Source of the DNA: Anaerolineaceae bacterium
GTDB taxonomy: Bacteria; Chloroflexota; Anaerolineae; Anaerolineales; Anaerolineaceae
Assembly: GCA_027348305.1 (NCBI GenBank)
Contig: DAIEPS010000020.1
Location: 1-15,010, forward strand
Reading direction: 5' to 3'
DNA: 15,010 bases
The position numbers were made by a program, and so were the translations under genes. Below the pieces are notes generated by a model, which worked only from the letters and a program-made list of their open reading frames with translations, had not been told where the DNA came from and did no database searches. This document shows positions 1 to 7,221 of this stretch, in pieces. Position 1 is the stretch's first letter. The number at the start of each line of letters is the position of its first letter.

Positions 1-25
1 ATCTAACCACTAAAGGATAAATATC

Positions 26-1327
26 ATGGTACTCAAAAAAACTGATCGTAAATTTGGATTCAATACCCGTCAATTACATGCTGGACAAGCTCCTGACCCA
101 ACCACAAATTCAAGGGCTGTACCGATCTACCAGACCACAGCTTATCAATTTAATAGCAGTGAACACGCTGCCAACCTCTTTGCACTAACCGAACAAGGCA
201 ATATTTATACCCGCATCATGAACCCCACCAATGATGTATTTGAACAGCGTGTCGCCGACCTCGAAGGCGGCGTGGGCGCATTGGCTGTTGCATCAGGGCA
301 TGCCGCCCAATTCCAGGCTATCTTCACCCTGGTTGGCGCCGGGGATCATATCGTCTCGGCATCCACACTGTACGGCGGTACCTACAACCAATTTGTCTAT
401 TCATTCCCGCGGTTGGGCATTGAGGTCACACTGGTGGACCCCTCCGACCCTGAGAATTTCCGCAAGGCCATCCGTCCCAATACCAAGATCCTTTACGGGG
501 AAGCGCTGGGCAACCCGGGAATCAACGTTTTCCCGATCGAAGAAGTGGCAGCCATCGGCAAGAAGTACGGCATTCCGCTGATCATCGACAACACCTTTGC
601 CACACCTTACCTCTTCAGACCGTTCGAGTGGGGCGCCAACATTGTGGTGCATTCTGCCACCAAGTTCATCGGCGGACACGGCACCTCCATCGGCGGTGTG
701 ATCGTGGATGGCGGCAACTTCGAGTGGAAGGGTAATCCGCGCTTCCCCAACTTCAACACGCCTGACGACAGCTACCACGGGCTGGTCTACGCCGACCTGG
801 CCGCTGCGGGCGTCCCTCCGTTCATCACCAAGGCGCGCGTACAGATCTTACGCGATTACGGCGCTTGCCTCTCGCCTTTTAATTCCTTCCTCTTTTTGCA
901 GGGGCTTGAAACCTTAAGCTTGCGGCTTGACCGGCACGTGGCCAATGCGCAAAAGGTGGCCGAGTTCCTCGAACAGCATCCCAAGGTGGACTGGGTAGCC
1001 TATCCCGGTTTGAAAAGCAGCAAGTATTATGAGGCGGCGCAAAAGTATTTCCCCAAGGGACCAGGTGCGATCCTCGGGTTTGGCGTCAAGGGTGGTGCCT
1101 CAGCGGGTAAGAAATTTATCGAGAGCCTCAAGCTCTTCAGCCACCTGGCTAACGTGGGAGATGCCAAGAGTCTGGCGATCCATCCCGCCACGACCACGCA
1201 TGCCCAGTTGAATGAAGAGCAGCAGCGCTCCGCCGGGGTCAGCCCCGAGTTCATCCGCTTGAGCATCGGGTTGGAAGATATAGAAGACATCTTGTGGGAT
1301 CTTGACCAGGCCTTGCAGACTGTTTAA
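26..1327 (+). CDS. metY: O-acetylhomoserine sulfhydrylase / aminocarboxypropyltransferase
   Basis: PLP enzyme of the Cys/Met metabolism family (fold type I). It makes homocysteine (or methionine) from O-acetyl-L-homoserine and sulfide (or methanethiol) in the cytoplasm. The 433 residues match the usual MetY length of about 425-430. Visible landmarks are the N-terminal NTRQLHAGQ (13-21), YTRIMNPT (61-68, phosphate-binding Tyr/Arg from the neighbouring subunit), ASGHAAQ (89-95), Asp188 in IIDNTFATP (PLP pyridine nitrogen) and HSATKFIGGHG with Lys213 as the Schiff-base lysine. The C-terminal HPATTTHAQL and SIGLEDIEDI are also typical. The ATG at 26 has an AAAGGA ribosome site at 12-17, which supports this start. 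It is followed by a GC-rich hairpin and then an unrelated toxin-antitoxin module, so it appears to end its transcription unit. The alternatives cystathionine gamma-synthase or MetZ are less likely because of the length and the insert around 225-270. Confidence 0.95.
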   Translation: MVLKKTDRKFGFNTRQLHAGQAPDPTTNSRAVPIYQTTAYQFNSSEHAANLFALTEQGNIYTRIMNPTNDVFEQRVADLEGGVGALAVASGHAAQFQAIFTLVGAGDHIVSASTLYGGTYNQFVYSFPRLGIEVTLVDPSDPENFRKAIRPNTKILYGEALGNPGINVFPIEEVAAIGKKYGIPLIIDNTFATPYLFRPFEWGANIVVHSATKFIGGHGTSIGGVIVDGGNFEWKGNPRFPNFNTPDDSYHGLVYADLAAAGVPPFITKARVQILRDYGACLSPFNSFLFLQGLETLSLRLDRHVANAQKVAEFLEQHPKVDWVAYPGLKSSKYYEAAQKYFPKGPGAILGFGVKGGASAGKKFIESLKLFSHLANVGDAKSLAIHPATTTHAQLNEEQQRSAGVSPEFIRLSIGLEDIEDILWDLDQALQTV

Positions 1328-1351
1328 GAACCATAAGTCCCTCCTACACAA

Positions 1352-1378
1352 CACCCCCGGCGATACTTACCGGGGGTG
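1352..1378 (+). terminator. Hairpin after metY
   Basis: A perfect 9-bp GC-rich stem (CACCCCCGG / CCGGGGGTG) with a 9-base loop lies 24 bases after the metY stop. The sequence after it is AT-rich but lacks a clean T-run, so termination may be partial. It separates metY from the hic promoter. Confidence 0.6.
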
Positions 1379-1395
1379 AGTTAATTAGTAAATCA

Positions 1396-1427
1396 TTGAC
1401 TTTAGTACTAAATAGTAGTACTATATT
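1396..1427 (+). promoter_or_regulatory. Probable hicAB promoter with two palindromic operator half-modules
   Basis: A -35-like TTGACT (1396-1401) is followed after 17 bases by TACTAT (1419-1424); TATATT at 1422-1427 is an alternative -10. The palindrome TAGTACTA occurs twice, at 1403-1410 (extended to TTAGTACTAA, 1402-1411) and at 1416-1423, 13 bases apart and overlapping the spacer and -10. HicB proteins with a ribbon-helix-helix domain bind palindromes of this sort to repress their own operon; that they do so here is inferred. No Shine-Dalgarno precedes the hicA ATG at 1431, and a start point near 1430 would make the message leaderless. Confidence 0.55.
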
Positions 1428-1430
1428 GCT

Positions 1431-1679
1431 ATGAGTAAAAAGCCAAAGAGAATCTTTGAACTCATTTTTGAAAAACCTGATCGGTAAGATATAGATTGGG
1501 ATGATTTTATTAATTTGCTGGTTTTCCTGGGTGCGACAATTCGACAACAAGGCGGTTCAGCACATGGAATCAAATTAAATGGTGAATATGCCGTATTTCA
1601 CAAGCTGCACCCCGGGCATACCATTTATCAAAGTGACTTAAAAAGAATAAGAAGATTTTTGCTCAATGCAGAAATATAA
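1431..1679 (+). pseudogene. hicA: HicA-like mRNA interferase with an in-frame stop
   Basis: The frame from ATG 1431 to TAA 1677-1679 encodes a recognisable HicA toxin (82 codons plus stop) except for a TAA at 1485-1487, codon 19. Before the stop it reads MSKKPKRIFELIFEKPDR and after it DIDWDDFINLLVFLGA, then QGGSAHGIKL and FHKLHPGHT. The Gly-Ser-x-His stretch carries the likely catalytic His, and the family usually has HRPHP where this one has HKLHP. In relatives of this longer subfamily a Ser or Ala commonly sits where the stop is, so a single base change (for example TCA to TAA) would explain it. No ATG lies just after the stop; a TTG further in would lose the first helix. HicA normally cleaves mRNA when freed from HicB. 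This copy is therefore probably inactive, unless the stop is suppressed or is a sequencing error. Confidence 0.8.
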
Positions 1680-1695
1680 GAAGTGGAGTAATGTT

Positions 1696-2022
1696 ATGTT
1701 GAAATATAAGGGATATATTGGTAATAACATTGAATATGATGCTGAGGGGAAGATATTTACAGGCGAAGTTTTGGGTCTGCGGACAGTATTAGCTTTTCAA
1801 GGAAGAACTCCTGATGAGGTTGAAAACTCATTTATCGAAACGATTGATCTTTATTTGGACATGTGTAAGCAAGATGGTCTTTCACCTGAAAGACCTTATT
1901 CCGGCAAGTTCAATGTAAGAATTTCTCCGGAATTGCATAGAGAAATTGCCCTTTTAGCTTCTTCCGAGAAGATGAGTATTAATGAATGGGTAATCGAGGC
2001 TTTTGAAAAAGCAGTGCAATGA
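1696..2022 (+). CDS. hicB: HicB antitoxin
   Basis: 108 residues, intact. The N-terminal part (1-60) has the HicB partial RNase H-like fold signature: MLKYKGYIGNNIEYDAEG, then FTGEVLGLRTVLAFQG and a TPDEVENSFIETIDLYL stretch. The C-terminus (about 72-108) is a ribbon-helix-helix DNA-binding segment (SGKFNVRISPELH, then MSINEWVIEAFEKA). HicB neutralises HicA by direct binding and represses the operon through the RHH domain. I chose ATG 1696 because GGAG (1685-1688) sits 7 bases upstream and because the family begins MLKYKGY. An upstream in-frame ATG at 1666 would overlap hicA. The gene is AT-rich compared with its neighbours, as expected of a mobile toxin-antitoxin module. With hicA broken, it may persist as a relic or as an antidote against related toxins. 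Confidence 0.93.
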   Translation: MLKYKGYIGNNIEYDAEGKIFTGEVLGLRTVLAFQGRTPDEVENSFIETIDLYLDMCKQDGLSPERPYSGKFNVRISPELHREIALLASSEKMSINEWVIEAFEKAVQ

Positions 2023-2027
2023 AACAA

Positions 2028-2070
2028 CTTTTCGGAACTTGTTGATTACAAATCAACAAGTTCCGAAAAG
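2028..2070. repeat. 20-bp perfect inverted repeat with 3-base loop
   Basis: The arms 2028-2047 and 2051-2070 are exact reverse complements, separated by ACA. It begins 5 bases after the hicB stop, between two convergent units (hicB + and sigma factor -). Neither strand has a proper T-run after it, so it is not a textbook intrinsic terminator, though the stem would be very stable. It may protect 3' ends or aid termination. Confidence 0.7.
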
Positions 2071-2099
2071 GCAGAGAATTTTGCCAACAGGGTTATTGC

Positions 2100-2129
2100 A
2101 AAATCCGAACTTGGTAGAACAAACCCGGA
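2100..2129 (-). terminator. Intrinsic terminator of the sigma factor gene
   Basis: On the minus strand a 10-bp stem (TCCGGGTTTG with CAAGTTCGGA, three G-U pairs) with a 6-base loop begins 10 bases after the sigma-factor stop and is followed directly by TTTT (2103-2100). Confidence 0.65.
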
Positions 2130-2139
2130 ATTTTTTATC

Positions 2140-2697
2140 TCAACAACGCTGCGAAGAACAACAGCAGCAGGCTTCCCAATAATCCACGACGCGGCCGTAG
2201 CGGTCGAATTCAAAATGGCAGCAGGTGAGCAGCGAGTCTTTGATCTTCTGGCGGGCACGCTGCACGCGCGATTTGGCACCGGAGAGGGAAATGCCCATTT
2301 TGTTGGCAAGGTCCTGCTGGGTGAGTCCTTCGTATTCCGTCATGAGCAGGGCTTCGCGATACGGGGACGGAAGCTCATTGACCATCGCGATCATGGATCC
2401 TGAAAGTTCGGCAACAGCATCAGCTTCAATAAAAATATCCTGCGGATCAACCAGGGTTTCAGGCAGTTCGGTGTGATTACGTCTGGAGCGGTAATGGTCG
2501 ATGATCACGTTGCGGGTGATCTGGTAGAGCCAGCTTTCCAGTTTTTCAGAATCTTTCAATGTGGACATATTCTGATGAACACGCACAAAAACTTCTTGTA
2601 GCAGATCATCGGAAGTACTTTCATCCTCAACGCGACGGAGGATGAATGACTTCAATTTTGCGCTGGTTTGTTCCCAAATGGATTCCAAAGTGAGCAT
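2140..2697 (-). CDS. sigZ: ECF sigma-70 factor, SigZ-like, with C-terminal cysteine cluster
   Basis: 185 residues. Sigma region 2 is at about 25-75 (DDLLQEVFVRVHQN, then LESWLYQITRNVIIDHYRSRR) and region 4 at about 107-157 (ELPSPYREALLMTEYEGLTQ, then QDLANKMGISLSGAKSRVQR). There is no region 3, as in group 4 (ECF) sigma factors. It would redirect RNA polymerase to a small regulon. The tail CCHFEFDRYGRVVDYWEA (159-176), followed by four consecutive Cys (177-180) and a final Cys185, resembles the SigZ subgroup. The Cys cluster could bind metal or sense redox without a separate anti-sigma; none is encoded next to it. The ATG at 2697 has AGGA (complement of 2709-2712) 11 bases upstream, rather far, so the start is moderately certain. 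It follows the Cys-loop permease on the same strand but a strong hairpin lies between them. Confidence 0.85.
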   Translation of the reverse strand: MLTLESIWEQTSAKLKSFILRRVEDESTSDDLLQEVFVRVHQNMSTLKDSEKLESWLYQITRNVIIDHYRSRRNHTELPETLVDPQDIFIEADAVAELSGSMIAMVNELPSPYREALLMTEYEGLTQQDLANKMGISLSGAKSRVQRARQKIKDSLLTCCHFEFDRYGRVVDYWEACCCCSSQRC

Positions 2698-2745
2698 GAT
2701 GATTATTTTCCTTTAATCATGCCCTATCATATCATTGACTGTAAT

Positions 2746-2784
2746 CAAAAGAAGGAGATGGCATATGCCATGCTCCTTCTTTTG
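2746..2784 (-). terminator. Strong hairpin after the permease gene
   Basis: Arms CAAAAGAAGGAG and CTCCTTCTTTTG enclose the palindrome ATGGCATATGCCAT with one bulged base, giving about 19 paired positions, 13 bases after the permease stop. On the minus strand the 3' arm ends in TTCTTTTG, a usable T-run. It probably limits read-through from the permease into the sigma gene. Confidence 0.75.
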
Positions 2785-2797
2785 CATTGGAGATTCT

Positions 2798-3946
2798 CTA
2801 GAATAAACTGGCAGCCAGCAGCATATTGTAGGCGTAACCGAGGATGATGGAGCCAACCCATAAAGTAGCGATCACTACCGCGATGACTTTCCAACGTGCG
2901 ATGGCCAGTGCGCCCATCACCGCACCGATGGAGGTGCCCGACCCGGTAACCATGAAGGCCAATGCAGCTCCCTGGCTCATGCCGCCATCGATCAAAGCAC
3001 GGACGAGGGGCAGCGAACCTTCAGTATTTATATAGAAGGGCAGACCTAGAGTGGCTGCCAATGGCACGCTGTAGATGTTCCCCGAACCAAAAAGGGCCGT
3101 GATCCATCCGGCAGGGATCAACCCGTTCAGGAAGAAACCAATGAAGGCGAAACCGACGAACATGAGCAGCAGCTTGGGAGCCGTGGACATGAAGGCTTCT
3201 GAAACGGCCTGCCAGGTAAAGTGTTGTTTCAGTGATAATGATTTTGGTTCTGAATCGGCAGGCGCCGATCCGCAGCCGCAAGAGAGAGCAACAGCAGGTT
3301 GGGTGACAGCCACCGACCCACAACCGCAGGCGGCAGGTGCCGAAGCGGGAGCCAGGGCAGCAGTCCCACAGCACGAAGTGGTATTGTCAACACTGACCGG
3401 GCGGTTGATGATGTAGCTGGGCTGTGTAGTGCATCCACAGGCAGGGTTGGCAACCGAAATTTTGAGAGCTTTCTTTTTTGGTTCGGGTTCCTCAAAGCGG
3501 GACTGGTTCTTCAATAATTTTTTGCGATCCAAGAAGTCGCCGATCAGTCCGCCTGCCAGACCGAGCAGGATCGAAGATACAAAGAAGGCAATGGCAAACG
3601 GCCAGCCGAACAACCCGGCGCTGTAAATCAATTCTTCAGGGGAGGTCAGAGGAGAGGCTACCATGAAGGCGATGATCGGCGCCCAGGGCATGGCGGTGGC
3701 CATCATCCCCAGCAGCACTGCCGTGGTGCCGCAGGAACAAAACGGGGTGGTCACAGCCACAGCGACGGCTCCCAAGACGCCCACCTTGTTGTGTTTCAAG
3801 AGAAATTCAGAGGCTTTTTTGGGGTCCATGACGATCTTAAGACCGACCGCCACCACGATGCTGATGAGCAGGTAAGGCCAGTTGTGCATCAGCGAAGTGC
3901 CCAATTGGGATAAGGCTTTGAGAAAAACAGTAAAGATAAAGTCCAT
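2798..3946 (-). CDS. ArsP_1/DUF318-family permease with Cys-rich loop
   Basis: 382-residue integral membrane protein of the permease family PF03773, whose members include ArsP-type organoarsenical exporters and the SO_0444-type Cu/Zn efflux proteins. Hydrophobic segments lie at about 23-40, 54-80, 87-100, 112-136, 258-275, 290-303, 320-345 and 350-378. The first half carries the hallmark TPFCSCG with Cys70 and Cys72 in a membrane segment, then SPLTSPEEL. Two membrane blocks flank a long loop (about 139-250) with paired cysteines: C170/C172, C192/C193, C207/C209 and C223/C225, three of them CGC. That pattern suggests soft-metal or metalloid binding, and export is the likely job; the substrate cannot be told. 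ATG 3946 has AAGGAG (complement of 3955-3960) 8 bases upstream. It is divergent from the ABC-F gene and upstream of the SigZ-like gene, which may be functionally linked. Confidence 0.85.
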   Translation of the reverse strand: MDFIFTVFLKALSQLGTSLMHNWPYLLISIVVAVGLKIVMDPKKASEFLLKHNKVGVLGAVAVAVTTPFCSCGTTAVLLGMMATAMPWAPIIAFMVASPLTSPEELIYSAGLFGWPFAIAFFVSSILLGLAGGLIGDFLDRKKLLKNQSRFEEPEPKKKALKISVANPACGCTTQPSYIINRPVSVDNTTSCCGTAALAPASAPAACGCGSVAVTQPAVALSCGCGSAPADSEPKSLSLKQHFTWQAVSEAFMSTAPKLLLMFVGFAFIGFFLNGLIPAGWITALFGSGNIYSVPLAATLGLPFYINTEGSLPLVRALIDGGMSQGAALAFMVTGSGTSIGAVMGALAIARWKVIAVVIATLWVGSIILGYAYNMLLAASLF

Positions 3947-4053
3947 TTTTGATACTCCTTATTGGTTGATTTAATTACGTAGACGGAGGAATTCAAAAAA
4001 GGACGCAAAATTGAGGAAATTCGGGAAACTCGCAAAGTTAACCCCAAAAAGGA

Positions 4054-4059
4054 TATAAT
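4054..4059 (+). promoter_or_regulatory. Candidate -10 box for the ABC-F gene
   Basis: A perfect TATAAT stands 42 bases before the chosen start in the 154-base divergent gap 3947-4100. No convincing -35 lies 16-18 bases upstream. The rest of the gap holds only the permease ribosome site and AT-rich sequence. Confidence 0.45.
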
Positions 4060-4100
4060 CTTTGACTCTGACCATTTATTTCTGACGGGATGAATTGTTT

Positions 4101-5924
4101 ATGGCTTTGATCAGTTTACAAAATGTCAGCCTGGGTTTTGGGGGACCTTTGCTGCTTGAAGATGTCAACCTGCAGATCGAAACCGGTGAGTGGATCGGCT
4201 TGCTGGGACGCAACGGCATGGGTAAATCCACGCTGATGAAATTGATCAACGGTGACATTCTGCCGAAAAGCGGGCAAGTAGCGCGGCAGCAGAACGTGCG
4301 CACGGCTTATATGCCGCAGGAAGTGCCGCTGGGCATGACCGGCATCGTGCATGATATTGTGACTTCAGGGTTTGACAGCCTTGAAAAAAGTGTGGATGAA
4401 CATTGGCAGCGCCAGCTTCAAGTGGACCATGTGATCTCGCGCATGGGGCTGGACGGTGAAGCCAGTTTTGATATACTTTCAGCCGGTTTGAAACGCCGGG
4501 TGCTGCTGGCTCGCGGATTGGTGAACAACCCCGACCTGCTGCTGCTCGACGAACCCACCAACCACCTGGATATCGATTCGATCGCCTGGCTTGAAGATTT
4601 TCTTGCGCGATGGGGGGGCACGTTGTTCTTTGTCACCCACGACCGGCAGTTTCTGACGCGTATCGCCCACCGTATCGTTGAATTGGACCGCGGTCGACTC
4701 TTTGACTGGAATTGCGACTACGGCACCTTTGTCAAACGCAAAGAGGCTATGCTTGAAAATGAAGCCGAGCACAATGTGCTTTTTGACAAGAAACTGGCCC
4801 AGGAAGAAGCCTGGATCAGACGCGGCATTGAAGCGCGCCGTACGCGCAATGAAGGCCGTGTACGTGCACTGAAACGTCTGCGAGAACTGCGCAGCGAAAG
4901 ACGCGAAAGTGCAGGCAAGGCCAAGATACAGCTGCAGGAAGTCAAACGTTCAGGCAGGCTGGTTATCGAAGCGGAAAACCTGACCTATGCCTACGATGAC
5001 AAACCGATCATCAGAAATTTTTCCACCATCATCCAACGCGGAGACAAGGTGGGCATCATCGGGCCGAATGGTTCGGGCAAGACCACCCTGATGCGCCTAC
5101 TGATGGGGGAACTCACACCGAACAAGGGCATGGTTGAGCTGGGCACAAACCTTGAAGTTGCCTATTTTGATCAACTGCGGTCGCAGCTCGATGAATCCAA
5201 ATCGGTGCTGGATAATGTGGGCCAGGGGCGGGATACCATCATCATCAACGGCAGAAGCCGCAATGTGATGGGATATCTTGAGGACTTTCTGTTTACCAGA
5301 GAAAGGGTTCAGGCGCCCATTACTGCTCTATCTGGCGGTGAACGTAACCGACTCCTGTTGGCGCGCCTGTTTGCGAAGTCGACCAACCTGTTGATCATGG
5401 ACGAACCCACCAACGACCTGGATATTGATACGCTCGAGATCCTGGAAGACCTGCTGCTGGAGTACTCAGGCACACTGCTGCTCGTCAGTCACGACCGCGA
5501 GTTTTTGAACAACCTGGTCACCAGCACCATTGCCCTCGACGGAAAGGGGAACGCTGTCGAGTATGTCGGCGGTTATGATGACTGGGTCAGGCAGAGCCAG
5601 GCAGTGTTGAAACCTGCTTTGCCGGTAAAACCTGTCAAGGCTGTTGTGGTAAACCCAAAAACAGAAGTCAGGCCCGACGGGAACCGCAAGCTGAGTTACA
5701 AGGAACAGAAGGCACTCGAAGCACAGCAGCAGGAACTGGCAGAACTGCCTGCGCGTATTGAATCATTGGAAGAGGAACAGGCCGAGATCGGGAGAAAAAT
5801 GGCCGAAGCCGCGTTTTATCAAGGGGATGCAGACGAGATTGCAAGGACGGCTGCCCGGCTAAAGGAAATTGAAGAGGAATTATCTTCAGCCTATTCGCGC
5901 TGGGAAGAACTGGATCACGCTTAA
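4101..5924 (+). CDS. uup: ABC-F ATPase, Uup-like
   Basis: 607-residue soluble protein with two ABC ATPase domains and no membrane segments. Domain 1 has Walker A GRNGMGKST (36-44), signature LSAG (126-129, in place of LSGG) and Walker B LLLLDEPTNHLD (146-157). Domain 2 has GPNGSGKTT (321-329), LSGGE (410-414) and LIMDEPTNDLD (431-441). A charged linker joins the domains at about 215-285. The tail (about 530-605) is a Lys/Glu-rich coiled coil like the DNA-binding C-terminal domain of Uup. ABC-F proteins act on the ribosome; Uup is also tied to DNA branch handling and transposon precise excision in E. coli. I chose ATG 4101 (MALISLQNVSLGFGG) over an in-frame TTG at 4095, since relatives start this way; the ribosome site is weak (GGGA at 4087-4090). 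It ends one base from the convergent ligase gene. Confidence 0.92.
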   Translation: MALISLQNVSLGFGGPLLLEDVNLQIETGEWIGLLGRNGMGKSTLMKLINGDILPKSGQVARQQNVRTAYMPQEVPLGMTGIVHDIVTSGFDSLEKSVDEHWQRQLQVDHVISRMGLDGEASFDILSAGLKRRVLLARGLVNNPDLLLLDEPTNHLDIDSIAWLEDFLARWGGTLFFVTHDRQFLTRIAHRIVELDRGRLFDWNCDYGTFVKRKEAMLENEAEHNVLFDKKLAQEEAWIRRGIEARRTRNEGRVRALKRLRELRSERRESAGKAKIQLQEVKRSGRLVIEAENLTYAYDDKPIIRNFSTIIQRGDKVGIIGPNGSGKTTLMRLLMGELTPNKGMVELGTNLEVAYFDQLRSQLDESKSVLDNVGQGRDTIIINGRSRNVMGYLEDFLFTRERVQAPITALSGGERNRLLLARLFAKSTNLLIMDEPTNDLDIDTLEILEDLLLEYSGTLLLVSHDREFLNNLVTSTIALDGKGNAVEYVGGYDDWVRQSQAVLKPALPVKPVKAVVVNPKTEVRPDGNRKLSYKEQKALEAQQQELAELPARIESLEEEQAEIGRKMAEAAFYQGDADEIARTAARLKEIEEELSSAYSRWEELDHA

Positions 5925-5925
5925 C

Positions 5926-7221
5926 TCAATGGTTTATTGAAATGGCTCTTTTATGCAGTATAACTGGATTTCCCTGGACCGGATTTTCAGCCAGGGAAAT
6001 CTTTATTTTCATTTCACTTTGTATTATGGAAAATTGACGAAGTGAATTTTGAATGGCTTTTTCGACGCTTTCAAATTCATCACCGAAAATTCTGACCGCC
6101 AGTGATAAGGTCGATTTCTGATAAGACGCCGAAAAATCCAACACTTCTCTGATCTGAAATAGTGCTTCATCCAGCATTGACTGGATTAACAGACCCGATC
6201 CAAGATGAATTCCGGCACCCACCCGGTGGGTGATGCGCTCCAACCGAGGAATGAATGAACCGCATGCACAGGCGCCGGTGATCAAACGGCTGAGATCGCC
6301 GGTGCGGTAGCGGATGAGCGGCATGGCGCTGCGGGTGAGGGTTGTGATCACCACCTCCCCATGTTCACCTTCCGGCAACACCTGGCCGGTTACAGGGTCG
6401 ATGATCTCGACGTAGAGATCCGCGGCGCGCAGGTGAAAGCCCTGATGCGCCTCGCATTCCACGCCGCCGCCGAGGCCGGTTTCGGTCATGCCCCAGTGGT
6501 CGAAGACTTCGCAGCCCCAGATGGATTGCAGGTTGGCACGGATGGTATTGGCCAAAACGTCAGTTGAGGTCAATACGCTGCGGATCTGTTTTTTAGGCAG
6601 AATCTGAAAGGCTTCGTCCCAGCGGGCCAGACGGTGAAGGTGGACGGGGGCGCCGACCAGCAGGTTGGCATCCAACTCGCGGATAAGCCGCAGCACCTTT
6701 TCTTCATCGTCCACGGGGCCGTAAATGGTGGCAGTGCAGCCCAGCCGCTCAAGGCCGATCTTAAGCAGGTCGCCCACGGTACCGGGGCGCAAGCCGGGCA
6801 GCAGAATGAGCACACGGTCGCCGGGTCCGGCCAGGGTGGACATGCCAACCTTGAAGAAATCCACGGTCAGTTCCTGGTCGGCGGCGCTGAAGAAGACGCG
6901 TTTGGATTCCCCGGTGGTGCCGGAAGTAGGCAGGGTGACGATGCGCTGCACATCATCCTGAGACACACAGACGAAGCGGTTCGGGTCTGCCCGCAGATCG
7001 TCCGCAGTGGTGAAGGGGAAGGCCGAAAAATCGTTGAACGAGGTTATGGTCTTGGAGGTGTTGGCAAGCCGCTCACGGTAGAAACGGCTGTGTTCGTATG
7101 TGTAGTGTATTACCCAATTCAAGCGTTCCAATTGATGGCGCTCAAGGGTGGTGCGGTTGAAATCCACTGCAGGGCAGCCGATACATTGCGCGATCCATTC
7201 GTGCAGCGGGGTGATCTTCAT
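5926..7221 (-). CDS. AMP-forming acyl/aryl-CoA ligase, DVU_1553-like (PaaK-related)
   Basis: 431 residues. The layout is that of phenylacetate-CoA ligase relatives: an N-terminal helix block ending HYTYEHSRFYRERL (39-52), the P-loop TSGTTGESK (100-108 approximately), DHWGMTETG (241-249), YRTGDL (305-310) and CACGS (318-322). It is expected to activate a carboxylic acid with ATP and pass it to CoA; the substrate is unknown. The usual PaaK C-terminal stretch (RGVNVFPSQIE-like) is replaced by HRVGAGIHLGSGLLIQSML, so the C-terminal domain and its catalytic lysine are diverged. The start at 7221 overlaps the radical SAM stop as ATGA and no strong ribosome site precedes it, so translation is probably coupled. 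The open frame extends upstream to 7536, but that part is a shadow of the radical SAM gene. It is the last gene of the operon. Confidence 0.85.
   Translation of the reverse strand: MKITPLHEWIAQCIGCPAVDFNRTTLERHQLERLNWVIHYTYEHSRFYRERLANTSKTITSFNDFSAFPFTTADDLRADPNRFVCVSQDDVQRIVTLPTSGTTGESKRVFFSAADQELTVDFFKVGMSTLAGPGDRVLILLPGLRPGTVGDLLKIGLERLGCTATIYGPVDDEEKVLRLIRELDANLLVGAPVHLHRLARWDEAFQILPKKQIRSVLTSTDVLANTIRANLQSIWGCEVFDHWGMTETGLGGGVECEAHQGFHLRAADLYVEIIDPVTGQVLPEGEHGEVVITTLTRSAMPLIRYRTGDLSRLITGACACGSFIPRLERITHRVGAGIHLGSGLLIQSMLDEALFQIREVLDFSASYQKSTLSLAVRIFGDEFESVEKAIQNSLRQFSIIQSEMKIKISLAENPVQGNPVILHKRAISINH
5967..6015 (+). terminator. Terminator of the ABC-F gene inside the convergent ligase gene
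   Basis: A perfect 11-bp stem (GATTTCCCTGG / CCAGGGAAATC, 5967-5977 and 5991-6001) with a 13-base loop is followed on the plus strand by CTTTATTTTCATTTC-like T-rich sequence. It lies 43 bases after the ABC-F stop and within the last codons of the minus-strand ligase. The minus strand has no T-run after the stem. Confidence 0.7.

Noticed and set aside
2046..2142. Selenocysteine read-through at the TGA ending the sigma factor, giving a Cys-containing extension of about 28 residues
   Set aside because: The hairpin 10 bases after the TGA is followed by TTTT and is better read as a terminator; the family normally ends here.
5840..5900. Weak minus-strand hairpin (TGAAGA / TCTTCA) as terminator of the six-gene operon
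   Set aside because: The stem is only 6 bp and AT-rich, within the ABC-F coding sequence; too weak to call.
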